A stretch of DNA of 64,000 nt from Bdellovibrio bacteriovorus (GTDB lineage Bacteria > Bdellovibrionota > Bdellovibrionia > Bdellovibrionales > Bdellovibrionaceae): NCBI RefSeq assembly GCF_001592755.1, contig NZ_LUKF01000018.1, positions 1 to 64,000 of the forward strand, in the 5' to 3' direction. A model generated the notes under the pieces. The model saw only the letters and a program-made list of their open reading frames with translations. It made no database searches and was not told the DNA's origin. This document shows, one piece after another, positions 27,023 through 35,607 of the stretch (the first letter of the stretch is position 1; each line of letters starts with the position of its first letter). The translations under genes and the position numbers were made by a program.

Positions 27023-29164
27023 CTAGAGTTCCGCTGCAGTGTAAACAAGAGCGTAAGCTTGCGAGCCATTCTTACCTTGCGGAACTTTAAAGCCTTTTAC
27101 AGTGAGCTTATAAGATCCAGCCGGAAGACCGGACTTTTCGATCATTTCAAGGTTATTGACGTGATCATTCATGCTGAGAGTCTGTCCATTTGGAAGAGTC
27201 AAAACTAAGTCTAAGTCATTTACCAGAGCTTGAGCCGCATTCGCTGAACCCGGAGCATCTGTCCAAACTAGGTTTGCGTAAAGCTTTCCTTCACGAGCTA
27301 AAGTGAACTCGTAAGAAACTTCCTGACCTTGCGCCACGCCTTGGCGGTTGTCGATGAACTGAGTTTTGGATCCCAAGTTCACGATGTTTTGAACGTCGAC
27401 GCGACCATAACCCTCATCCGAATTTGGACGACGAGTCAAAATCTCTTGCCCACGAGAAGCACCGATTTCACCGAACTGACCTGGATACATATCCACAGCT
27501 GTGTGAATCATTGTCGCTTTCATCAAAGCCGCTGATGGTTTTTGAATGTTCAACTTTTCAATCAACACCTGACGAGCTACGGCTGCAGCACCTGCCGTCA
27601 GAGGTGTCGCCATCGAAGTACCGCCCGACCAAACATAGTCTTTATTATAAGCGCCCCATAATTCAGAAGCGTCTTTTTGTTGAGACTTCACACTCAAGAT
27701 GTTTGTGCCTGGAGCCACGATATCTGGTTTCACACGGCCATCCGAAGTAGGACCACGTGAAGAGAACATCGCAATACCGTTTTCATTATTAGAGATGTAG
27801 TCGCTATAGATAGGCTCTGACGGCCACTCGTCTTTAGCGGCTCTTAATTTGCTGATAGGAACTTGGATACCACCTGTTGTAACCACGTTTTCAGAAGCGC
27901 CAACAGTAAGAACGTTTTTCGCTGTTCCAGGAGAAGCCATAGAGTTCGCATCAATACGACCATCTTTGTTTTTATCCGCGCCGCTGTTACCCGCCGCGAA
28001 AAGAACAAGCATGTCTGGGTTGTCGTACAACCAAGTATCTACTTGAACGGCAAAGTTATCGTAAGCACCGAAAGTACGCGCGCCACCCCAAGAGTTCGTG
28101 TGGATGCTGGCACCATCAGTTTGTGCTTTTGCAAATAAATCACCTAATTTTGAAGGAACGCTTAAGTTCTTAAGCATTGGCGACCACATACCTTCTGCCA
28201 CCATTTTTGCTTCGTAAGCGCCCCCTTTAAGAAGTCCACCGGAAGCTTTTCCATTTCCCATCACCGAACCCGCAACGTGGGTTCCATGTCCCATGGGATC
28301 ATCCCAAGTTTTTGACCAAAGACCGAAAGGATATCCTGAGATCACATTACCCGCGAAATCCCCATGAATCGCATTCACGTTTCCAGAATCTAAACCTGTG
28401 TCTGCCATAGATACGATTTGGTTACGACCTGTGAAACCTTGCGCCCAAGCCGCTTGGAATTTCATCACGCGTGTTCCTGGCTCATCACCAGTAAGATCTG
28501 AATAATCGCCCGCAGCTGTTGCATGAACATCCGCTGCCAAGTCTTGATCCATCACGAAATGGAAGGATTCAATTTCAGGAGTTGGTTGAATGTGCTCAAC
28601 ACCTGTTAAAGCCGCTACTTGAGAAACAAGTCCGCGAGGAACTAGCGCCATCACTGAGTTTCCGTCAACAACTTGAAGTTCTACTTTAGGATTTAAAGCC
28701 GCCATTTTTGAAGCCACAAGATCTGCATCTGATGCTTTAAATGTTTTCACAAGAACAGATTGAACCGTGTCTTTGTTGAAAACGCTCGCCACATCAAATG
28801 AGCTGCTGACTTTGTAAGAAGCAGAATATTTAACCACCGCTTGAACTTCTGGGTGAGAATTTTTGAAGCTAAGAAGTTTTGCATAAGTACTGCGCACAAC
28901 CAAAGCATCTTCAGGCAGATAGCCGAAAACTTCAAACTGAGCTTTCAACTTAGCTTTGTCGGCTTCAGTGATCGCCTTTTTAAACTGAACGATATACTCC
29001 GTTGGTTGAGTTTCCATCATCCAAGAAGCTGCGTAGTTGTTAGAGATTTTAGTAGTGTCAACCGCACCACTGTTCAACTTAAGAACAGTTCCGGCACTAG
29101 CGGCACTCGCAGTTAAAGCTGCAATCGCCGTGGTTGTTGTGATGCTTTTCACAAGACGAATCAT
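27023..29164 (-). CDS. Secreted subtilisin-like serine protease (S8 family)
   Basis: A 713-residue preproenzyme from the ATG at 29164, chosen because AGGGGG lies upstream. A signal peptide (SAASAG) and an inhibitor-I9-like propeptide (EYIVQFKKAI...) are followed by the catalytic domain with the triad Asp ~253 (MADTGLDSG), His ~293 (GHGTHVAG) and Ser ~515 (GGTSMATP), plus the oxyanion Asn (FAAGNSG). The C-terminal ~110 residues (LYANLVWTDAPG, VNDLDLVLTLPNG) form a beta domain seen in kumamolisin- and fervidolysin-like exoenzymes. Secreted proteases of this kind are abundant in predatory bacteria and could act on prey protein (inference). Monocistronic with its own terminator. Confidence 0.94.
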   Translation of the reverse strand: MIRLVKSITTTTAIAALTASAASAGTVLKLNSGAVDTTKISNNYAASWMMETQPTEYIVQFKKAITEADKAKLKAQFEVFGYLPEDALVVRSTYAKLLSFKNSHPEVQAVVKYSASYKVSSSFDVASVFNKDTVQSVLVKTFKASDADLVASKMAALNPKVELQVVDGNSVMALVPRGLVSQVAALTGVEHIQPTPEIESFHFVMDQDLAADVHATAAGDYSDLTGDEPGTRVMKFQAAWAQGFTGRNQIVSMADTGLDSGNVNAIHGDFAGNVISGYPFGLWSKTWDDPMGHGTHVAGSVMGNGKASGGLLKGGAYEAKMVAEGMWSPMLKNLSVPSKLGDLFAKAQTDGASIHTNSWGGARTFGAYDNFAVQVDTWLYDNPDMLVLFAAGNSGADKNKDGRIDANSMASPGTAKNVLTVGASENVVTTGGIQVPISKLRAAKDEWPSEPIYSDYISNNENGIAMFSSRGPTSDGRVKPDIVAPGTNILSVKSQQKDASELWGAYNKDYVWSGGTSMATPLTAGAAAVARQVLIEKLNIQKPSAALMKATMIHTAVDMYPGQFGEIGASRGQEILTRRPNSDEGYGRVDVQNIVNLGSKTQFIDNRQGVAQGQEVSYEFTLAREGKLYANLVWTDAPGSANAAQALVNDLDLVLTLPNGQTLSMNDHVNNLEMIEKSGLPAGSYKLTVKGFKVPQGKNGSQAYALVYTAAEL

Positions 29165-29262
29165 CTGATACCCCCTCATAGGGAAAAATCACATCACGAC
29201 CGAGGTCGAGTATCAAATGGAATATTTATGTCGCACTGAGTGAAAACTCTAAGCCGGTCGAC

Positions 29263-29670
29263 CTAGAGTTTGTGTGCCATGACGGCCAAGGAAAGATTCC
29301 CTGCCATTCTGCCTTTGGAATTCATGCCGAACTCCATTTCCTGATTTTCAGGAGCGAAGATTTGCGCGCGCTCAGTGACTTTCGACTGACCTTTCACACG
29401 TTTTGTTACGAGAACATCCATGTAAAGACCGTTTTTGTTTTTCACCTGGGATTTCTTGGCGAAGACTTCCACCAAAGTTTCCGTTTGCCCGTCATCAGAA
29501 AACTGACTGACGAAACTTTTTTTGCCGGATTTAGCCACCGTATTTACAGAAATAGGCGACTGACCTTTAATACCGACACGCATGCTAACTTTATAAGAAG
29601 AAGGGGCTGCCAAAGCAGATAAAGAAATAAATAGAGAAGCTGTTACTACGCTGAAAAATCTTGTTGTCAT
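29263..29670 (-). CDS. Periplasmic protein of unknown function
   Basis: A 135-residue protein with a signal peptide (cleavage near LAAPSS). The mature part has alternating beta pattern (YKVSMRVGIKG, SVNTVAKSGKKSFVSQF, ETLVEVFAKKSQV, GLYMDVLVTKRVKG) with high Lys and Ser, like a small beta-sandwich or the middle domain of pilus-secretin proteins. No cysteines. No family recognised. It stands between recG and the subtilase gene on the same strand, with gaps of about 100 bases on both sides, so it may be a single-gene transcript. Confidence 0.78.
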   Translation of the reverse strand: MTTRFFSVVTASLFISLSALAAPSSYKVSMRVGIKGQSPISVNTVAKSGKKSFVSQFSDDGQTETLVEVFAKKSQVKNKNGLYMDVLVTKRVKGQSKVTERAQIFAPENQEMEFGMNSKGRMAGNLSLAVMAHKL

Positions 29671-29778
29671 CTGAACACGTCCTTGTGATCCACTTCAGGA
29701 TGACTTAAAAAATTTTTCTTCGCAACTTTATTTTTAGAACCTATTTCATAAGCACAAGCGCAAGACAGAGGATGAAGT

Positions 29779-31866
29779 CTATGCAATTCCGGCGAGGGCT
29801 GCCGGCCCGTGTTCGCGAAGCAATTCCTCGCGCAGTCTTTGATTTTCTAGATACGCAAGCTTCGGATCTTTTTTCAAAACCTCAAAGGCCGCTTCACGCG
29901 CTTGTTGCAGGATTGCCATGTCACGAACCAAATTTGCAAGTTTGAAACCCGAAAGACCTGACTGCCGAGTTCCCATGAATTCACCCGGCCCGCGCATTTC
30001 AAGATCGAATTCGGCAATCTTAAATCCGTCGGATGTTTTTTCCATCATCTCTGTGCGCTGACGCCCTTCTTCCGAAACCGCATAACCCATGATCAGAATA
30101 CAGAAGCTTTTGAATTCTCCCCGTCCGACACGACCGCGCAACTGATGCAGCTGAGACAACCCAAAGCGTTCGGCGTGTTCGATAATCATAATGTTGGCGT
30201 TTGGCACGTCGACGCCGACTTCGATCACGGTCGTTGAAACCAGAACTTGAATCTCCTGATTGCGGAACTGGGTCATGACTTGATCTTTTTCGTCCGGCTT
30301 CATTTTGCCGTGTAAAAGACCAAAGCGAACATCGGGGAACTGCGTTTTTAGTTTTTCGTATTCAGAAACCGCATCCTTCAGATCAATCTTTTCGCTTTCT
30401 TCCACTAACGGATAAACGATGTAAGCCTGACGCCCTTTTTTTAATTGATCCAACATGAACTGCAAAGCTTGAGGTCGCTTGCTTTCATACGTGACACGAG
30501 TTTGGATGGGACTTCTGCCTGCGGGCATCTCATCAATAATCGAGACATCCAAATCTCCGTACACAGTCATCGCCAAGGTTCGCGGGATCGGGGTCGCCGT
30601 CATGACTAAAAAGTGCGGTGACTTGCCTTTGTTTTTCAAAACACCTCTTTGCTCAACTCCGAAGCGATGCTGCTCATCGATAATAACTAGACCCAAGTTG
30701 GCGAACTGCACTTCATCTTCAATCAAGGCATGGGTGCCGATAATCAAATCGACTTCCCCGGCTTGAAGAGCTGCTAACATCTGCTTTCTTTCTGAAGCTT
30801 TGGATTTTCCGACTAACAAAGCTAAACGAACCCCGAGAGGCTCAAGGACTTTACGCGCGTTTTTAAAGTGTTGCTCTGCCAGGATTTCCGTTGGCGCCAT
30901 CAAACAGGATTGATAACCACTTTCCATGGCGTAAAGAGCGGCCATAAAACTAACCAGCGTTTTTCCGCTTCCCACATCCCCTTGAACCATACGGTGCATA
31001 GGATGGGTCTTTTCCATATCAGATTTAATTTCGCCAAAGACTCTTTTTTGAGCATTGGTCATGGTAAAAGGCAGCGAAGCCTCCAGGGCTTTTAACTTTT
31101 CCGCTTTGTTTTTGATTTGCGGCGCCCCCTCTTTTTGGAATCCCGTTTTTCGTGATGCCAGGTAGAGCTCTAACCAAAAGAACTCATCAAAGATGATTCT
31201 TTTTTGTGCGGCACTTTTAAACTCAGCATATTCTTGCGCGCGGCTAGGTTCAGGAAAGTGGATTTCCTTAAGTGCGTCTTGACGCTTTTTAAGCTGGTAT
31301 TTTTCAAGAATCCATTTTGGCAAAGCTTCTTCCGGCCACTCTTCCATTTGCGCAAAAGCGGCGCGCACAAGCTTCATGATTTTTGCCGTCGCAAGGCCTT
31401 CGATCTCGGTATACAGAGGAATCAAAGCGTCTTGGGTTTCTTCGTCGGGTTCAATATCGCGAATGTCGGGATGATGAAACTCAATGCGCCCGCGGTACTC
31501 AATCACTTTTCCCACGACGCGGACTTCAGTGAAGGGCTTAAATCTTTCAAAGTATCCCTTATAAGGAACGCGGAAATATTTGCAGTGAATTTGTCCCGAA
31601 GAATCGCGAACGACGACGTCATACATCTTTCGTGTCGAGCGTCCCATGTTGATACTATGAACTGTCACAACTTGAGCCTTGATGCTGACAATGTCTCCTG
31701 GTTTGAGACTGGAAATGTTGCGAGCGGCTCTCTGATCTTCGTAGGCTCGGGGATAGAACTCAAAGAGGTCCCCTAGAGTCTTTAATCCCTTGCGAGAGAA
31801 GAGATCTCCGAGCTTGGGTCCGACTCCCTTTAGGTACTGAATCTGTGTGTCTAGACGAAGGGCCAT
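29779..31866 (-). CDS. recG: ATP-dependent DNA helicase RecG
   Basis: A 695-residue branch-migration helicase that rescues stalled forks and processes recombination intermediates. In order: helical N-terminal region and wedge/OB domain (GDIVSIKAQV, GQIHCKYF), Walker A GDVGSGKT, the DEQH box (IIDEQHRFGVEQR), TATPIPRTLAMTVYGDLDVS, and helicase C motifs with QLRGRVGRG. Length is typical. It is divergent from the HD-GYP gene, with about 60 bases between likely starts, so the two probably share a promoter region. Confidence 0.96.
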   Translation of the reverse strand: MALRLDTQIQYLKGVGPKLGDLFSRKGLKTLGDLFEFYPRAYEDQRAARNISSLKPGDIVSIKAQVVTVHSINMGRSTRKMYDVVVRDSSGQIHCKYFRVPYKGYFERFKPFTEVRVVGKVIEYRGRIEFHHPDIRDIEPDEETQDALIPLYTEIEGLATAKIMKLVRAAFAQMEEWPEEALPKWILEKYQLKKRQDALKEIHFPEPSRAQEYAEFKSAAQKRIIFDEFFWLELYLASRKTGFQKEGAPQIKNKAEKLKALEASLPFTMTNAQKRVFGEIKSDMEKTHPMHRMVQGDVGSGKTLVSFMAALYAMESGYQSCLMAPTEILAEQHFKNARKVLEPLGVRLALLVGKSKASERKQMLAALQAGEVDLIIGTHALIEDEVQFANLGLVIIDEQHRFGVEQRGVLKNKGKSPHFLVMTATPIPRTLAMTVYGDLDVSIIDEMPAGRSPIQTRVTYESKRPQALQFMLDQLKKGRQAYIVYPLVEESEKIDLKDAVSEYEKLKTQFPDVRFGLLHGKMKPDEKDQVMTQFRNQEIQVLVSTTVIEVGVDVPNANIMIIEHAERFGLSQLHQLRGRVGRGEFKSFCILIMGYAVSEEGRQRTEMMEKTSDGFKIAEFDLEMRGPGEFMGTRQSGLSGFKLANLVRDMAILQQAREAAFEVLKKDPKLAYLENQRLREELLREHGPAALAGIA

Positions 31867-31925
31867 CGCCTTCGATTATTCAGGAATTTCTATCTAAGTC
31901 AATGTATCCATGGCAGAATTTTCGT

Positions 31926-32873
31926 ATGACGTCGCCATCCTATTTCCGTATACGTTTAAGCACCATCCGGCCTGACAAACTCACCTCTTTCGACATCTAT
32001 GTTCTCGTCGATCAGAAGTATATTTTATATCTTCGCGCGGGAGATCGTCTTTCTGACGGAAAGATTAAAAATCTGCACCGCAAAGACACCGGGGATTCAT
32101 TCTTCGTATTAGCAGAAGACAAGCAAAAATATCGTGACTGGGTTCGCGAAGAAATGAACTCCAGCATGATTGACCCTTTTGAAAAAGCCGCGATTTTGCG
32201 CGAATCTTCGGTCGCTTTGATGGAAGATCTTTTTGAAAATCCGGATGTGAATCGCGCCCTGGATGACTCTCGTCCGATCATCAAAGACTTTATTGATTTG
32301 ATGGAAAATGCCCCTGAAGCCATGGGGTTTATGATTTCTCTGTCGGGGCATGACTTCTACACTTACAACCACTCTTTGGATGTTAGTATCTACTCTTTAG
32401 GTTTGGGTAAAGCCTTGGGATACGATGCAAAAACTTTGGAAGAACTGGGTGTGGGTGCTCTTTTCCACGACATCGGAAAACGCAACGTCAGTTTAGACAT
32501 TCTTTGCAAAAAAGGTGGCTTAACAGACGCGGAATGGGAGCAGATGAAAATGCACCCCCAGTACGGGCTTGTTATTTTAAATAACCATCCCAATATCAGT
32601 GATGCTATTAAGGCTGCTTGCTTTGAGCATCATGAATCTTGGTCCGGCAACGGTTATCCACAACAGTTAGTCGCTGAAGAAATTCATCCTTTCGCTCGTA
32701 TTGTGGCGATCACTGACACGTATGATGCGATGACGACTCAACGCTCTTACAATGTGCCCATGACTCCGTTGGATGCGGTGACGATGATGAAAGAAAAGCT
32801 GGCGGGTCGTTATGATCCCGACATGCTTAAAGCGATGTACTCGGTGCTATTTAAAATCAAGGTGGCTTCATGA
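31926..32873 (+). CDS. HD-GYP domain protein, probable cyclic di-GMP phosphodiesterase
   Basis: About 315 residues from the ATG at 31926. The N-terminal ~120 residues resemble the PilZ-like/DUF3391-type domain often placed before HD-GYP. The catalytic domain has HSLDVSIYSLGLGK, HDIGK (about residue 181), HHESW and GNGYP (about 241), VAITDTYDAMT, so the metal ligands and the GYP motif are present. Such enzymes cleave cyclic di-GMP, a key switch in Bdellovibrio predation (established for the genus). In-frame ATGs at 31902 and the open frame to 31845 are alternative starts; none has a strong ribosome site. Translationally coupled to the next gene. Confidence 0.9.
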   Translation: MTSPSYFRIRLSTIRPDKLTSFDIYVLVDQKYILYLRAGDRLSDGKIKNLHRKDTGDSFFVLAEDKQKYRDWVREEMNSSMIDPFEKAAILRESSVALMEDLFENPDVNRALDDSRPIIKDFIDLMENAPEAMGFMISLSGHDFYTYNHSLDVSIYSLGLGKALGYDAKTLEELGVGALFHDIGKRNVSLDILCKKGGLTDAEWEQMKMHPQYGLVILNNHPNISDAIKAACFEHHESWSGNGYPQQLVAEEIHPFARIVAITDTYDAMTTQRSYNVPMTPLDAVTMMKEKLAGRYDPDMLKAMYSVLFKIKVAS

Positions 32874-33265
32874 GACTTGCGATAAAGTCTGTCGTTTTGA
32901 TCGCAAGCATCCCGCTCTTTGCTTTTGCCATTGAACCTACAAATCCTTCCGGGTTCTGCGATCGCTTTATCGGCGAAAAAGACATTGAAGCCTGCAAAAC
33001 CCGCACGGAAAATGAAGAAGTCGATTGGTATGCCGTCACCGTCTGCAACTTACAAAAAGACGACAAAGCCTTTTGGAACTGCTGGGAGAGCGTTAAAGGA
33101 AAAAGCTTTGACCCCAAAGCACTAGCTCAGTGTACGGAGTCTGAAGACTCCAGCGATGAAGACCGCCAAGCTTGCGTTCTTAAAGCTGGTGGAAGTCGAA
33201 AACCCGCTTCGCAAAATACGAGCACTCCTTTTCAAAATATGAAAATCAACAAACGGGGCCAATAA
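32870..33265 (+). CDS. Small Cys-rich secreted protein
   Basis: A 131-residue protein with a signal peptide (cleavage near AFAIEP) and six regularly placed cysteines in FCDRF, EACKTR, VCNLQK, NCWES, QCTES and ACVLK, which suggests three disulfides and a small helical fold. The last 30 residues are polar and probably disordered. Its ATG overlaps the stop of the HD-GYP gene (ATGA), so the two are made together. No family recognised. The coupling to a c-di-GMP enzyme is the only functional clue. Confidence 0.78.
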   Translation: MRLAIKSVVLIASIPLFAFAIEPTNPSGFCDRFIGEKDIEACKTRTENEEVDWYAVTVCNLQKDDKAFWNCWESVKGKSFDPKALAQCTESEDSSDEDRQACVLKAGGSRKPASQNTSTPFQNMKINKRGQ

Positions 33266-33280
33266 GTCCCGTTTACTTTT
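33251..33280 (+). terminator. Terminator-like hairpin overlapping the stop codon of gene 32870
   Basis: AAACGGG, ten-base loop, CCCGTTT, then ACTTTTTAG. The stop codon lies inside the loop. Confidence 0.5.
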
Positions 33281-33359
33281 TAGACATCTCGGAATTTATT
33301 TCTGGGGCTCTTCGTTACTTCCCCACAACTTGCTTAAAATTTGATAAAAGCCAAGTCTT

Positions 33360-34103
33360 ATGAAAAAGGCACTTCTTTTCGTTGGCGCATTGATGGGACT
33401 TAGCTTGACCGGTTGCAGTTATGCACTGGAAGAACTTGGTGTATTTAAAACGGATGGCTCCGGCCTTCCGCAAATAGGTTCTTTTGCAGCCTTTCGTGAT
33501 CAATCTGTTTCATTCGAGGTGGTGAAAGCCACGTCCCTTCGCACATGCCAAGAGTGTCACGCCAGCGGCAGCCGCGCCATGGATACAGCTGATAAAGTAT
33601 TAGCACAAAAGGATTCTATTTTAAGCGCCGTTCAACGCGAAACCATGCCTCCCCGCTCGGCAGGTTACAAAGCTTTGAATGCCTGTGAAAAACAGATTTT
33701 AGAAACTTGGTTGGACGATCAAACTCATGATCGCAAAGACGTACAGAAGGTCAAAGACTTAGCCGCTTGTGCGGATGCCGAAGCCCCTAAAGAAAAACCA
33801 GCCACAGACTTTAAAACTTTGGAGCTGAGTTTTGAAAACTTAAAAGCGGAAATCTTCAATGCCAAATGCATGGTCTGCCACTCTAAGGAAACGGCCAAAC
33901 GCACGGTTCTTGACGACCTTCAGGTCATCAAAGAAAAAGGGCTTATAAAAGAAAGCGCCGCAGACAGCGTGCTTTATCAAATCGTCGTTCCCGGCATGTA
34001 CAAACGCTTTATGCCACCTCAAAATGGCAAATACGGAATTAAGCCATTAACGCCGGAAGAAACAGACTATCTAAAGCGCTGGATTGATGCTGGCGCCAAC
34101 TAA
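33360..34103 (+). CDS. Lipoprotein with two c-type haem motifs
   Basis: A 247-residue protein with lipobox LTGC at about residues 17-20. Two CxxCH motifs are present: CQECH at about 63-67 and CMVCH at about 169-174, each followed later by a Met-containing segment (MPPRS, MPPQNG) that could supply the sixth haem ligand. The two halves look like a duplicated cytochrome-c domain of the type found in PSCyt1/DUF1588-like proteins. It would be an envelope-anchored dihaem protein for electron transfer. No oxidoreductase gene adjoins it. It ends with a terminator. Confidence 0.88.
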   Translation: MKKALLFVGALMGLSLTGCSYALEELGVFKTDGSGLPQIGSFAAFRDQSVSFEVVKATSLRTCQECHASGSRAMDTADKVLAQKDSILSAVQRETMPPRSAGYKALNACEKQILETWLDDQTHDRKDVQKVKDLAACADAEAPKEKPATDFKTLELSFENLKAEIFNAKCMVCHSKETAKRTVLDDLQVIKEKGLIKESAADSVLYQIVVPGMYKRFMPPQNGKYGIKPLTPEETDYLKRWIDAGAN

Positions 34104-34154
34104 GCTGTCGAAATCTTAGACATAGTAAAATCTTTTCCTAAAGAGACAGTTCAA

Positions 34155-34179
34155 GGGCGAAGCTTCGCCCTGTTTTTGT
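34155..34179 (+). terminator. Rho-independent terminator after the cytochrome gene
   Basis: GGGCGAAGCTTCGCCC, a perfect 16-base palindrome, followed by TGTTTTTG. Confidence 0.8.
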
Positions 34180-34192
34180 TATATTGCCCTTC

Positions 34193-34675
34193 ATGAAATC
34201 TATGCTTCTGATCCTTACTTTCATCGCGATTTTTCCCCTGTCTGTCTTTGCCAAGGCCCCGGCATGTTTGGATAAAAAAGATCGCATGGATTTTAACGAA
34301 AGCCGCCTTCTGGCTTATCGCGATGAGATGGAAAAGAAATTTACCGCTCGCGCTTTTATTCAAGGCCGTATCGTCGAGGTGATGGAAGACCGCCAGAAGC
34401 ACGTGCATTTTGAAGTAGATTTGGACGAGGATCTTTCAACAAATGAAGATCGCATCGAAGTCATCTACAATACTAAATTTGGGCCTTTGCCAGAGTTCAG
34501 AGCGGGCGACGTTTTAGTAGCTTGCGGAGATTTCGTTGTCGACCCTTATTCTCCCTTCAAGGCCGTTGTGCATTGGTTGCACATGAGCCCGAATCTTAAA
34601 TCTCATGAGCACGGATATCTTTCCATCAATGGCATCGTCACAGGCTTAATCAACCCGAAACCGGAGAAGAAATGA
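34193..34675 (+). CDS. Periplasmic DUF3465-like protein
   Basis: About 160 residues from the ATG at 34193, with a signal peptide (cleavage near VFAKAP). The C-terminal half (GDVLVACGDFVVDPY, AVVHWLHMSP, HEHGYLSING) follows the layout of DUF3465, where a GD..V.F.GEY strand precedes HWTHHDP and GW...NG. The domain is probably an OB-like fold with no known activity. Another ATG nine bases upstream (34184) is possible; neither has a clear ribosome site. The stop overlaps the ATG of the trypsin-like protease gene by four bases, so the pair is coupled. Confidence 0.75.
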   Translation: MKSMLLILTFIAIFPLSVFAKAPACLDKKDRMDFNESRLLAYRDEMEKKFTARAFIQGRIVEVMEDRQKHVHFEVDLDEDLSTNEDRIEVIYNTKFGPLPEFRAGDVLVACGDFVVDPYSPFKAVVHWLHMSPNLKSHEHGYLSINGIVTGLINPKPEKK

Positions 34676-35553
34676 GATTTCTAGTTTTTCTTCTTCCCTT
34701 TGTATTTGCAGCTTGTGGGCAAGGTCCTGCGGTGTCTTCCGATGTTGTCCTGAAAGACGGTCAAGGCGTTATCTATGGTGAAGACACACGTAAAGACGTC
34801 GAATCTGTCGGAGATATTTCGCAAGTGGCGCAAGCCACCGCAATGCTTGTTCAAGAATACAATCTTTCCAAAAGAGACGGCGCTTGGAAACCCCGTCTTT
34901 CTACCTTGGGTCGCAGCTGGCCGTTGTGCGAAGATGAAAAGTTTTTGGATCAACCTCTTTTGGGTTTTTGTAGCGGTGTTTTGATCGCACCGGATAAGGT
35001 CCTAACAGCAGCGCACTGTGTGCAGAAAAAAGATTCTTGTGCCGACACGAAGTTTGTTTTTGCCTGGACGATGAATAAAGCTCTTCAGCCTTTTAAAGAT
35101 GAAGAAGTCTTTCACTGCAAGAACATCGTGAAACAGGAAAGCAGTCTTTCTCGTGGGACTGATTACGCCATCATTCAATTAGATCGCGAAGTTCCCGGCG
35201 TCAAACCCGTGCAAATTTCTAAAAGGAGTTTAGAAAAAGGCGAAAAGGTTTTGAGCCTTTCTTATCCTTTGGGTCTGCCCATGAAGCAAGACGCCGGTAT
35301 CGTGACAGAAAACTCTGCAGAAAAGCAGACCTTTAAAGTCGAAGTCGACACTTTCGCCGGAAGCTCGGGTTCACCTCTTTTTGACAGACAGGGAAACCTT
35401 GTCGGCATCTTAAGTCGAGGCCAGGAAGATTTCTTAGAGGATGACATTTACCGCGTGCGCACCGAAGGCGGCTGCATTCGTTTCAACCGCTGCCAAAGCG
35501 GCTCTTGCTTCGGCGGAGAAACTTTCTTTAAACCCGCGGCCATTGACCTTTAG
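34672..35553 (+). CDS. Trypsin-like serine protease lipoprotein (S1 family)
   Basis: A 293-residue protein with lipobox FAAC at about residue 15, so it should be membrane-anchored. The catalytic triad is intact: His ~116 (LTAAHCV), Asp ~164 (TDYAIIQLD) and Ser ~233 (GSSGSPLFD). The C-terminal region has two more cysteine pairs (GGCIRFNRCQSGSC). The N-terminal ~70 residues before the catalytic domain could be a propeptide or binding region. Coupled to the DUF3465-like gene upstream. Likely an envelope or periplasmic protease; a role in prey digestion is inference. Confidence 0.92.
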   Translation: MRFLVFLLPFVFAACGQGPAVSSDVVLKDGQGVIYGEDTRKDVESVGDISQVAQATAMLVQEYNLSKRDGAWKPRLSTLGRSWPLCEDEKFLDQPLLGFCSGVLIAPDKVLTAAHCVQKKDSCADTKFVFAWTMNKALQPFKDEEVFHCKNIVKQESSLSRGTDYAIIQLDREVPGVKPVQISKRSLEKGEKVLSLSYPLGLPMKQDAGIVTENSAEKQTFKVEVDTFAGSSGSPLFDRQGNLVGILSRGQEDFLEDDIYRVRTEGGCIRFNRCQSGSCFGGETFFKPAAIDL

Positions 35554-35607
35554 CACATTTCACAGTCGTTCTTAGCCCGCTTTTCTTATTCTGCCTAGAA
35601 TAGAAAC

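Noticed and set aside
31204-31776. 190-codon plus-strand frame opposite recG
   Set aside because: Antisense frame with no ribosome site; recG motifs are clear on the other strand.
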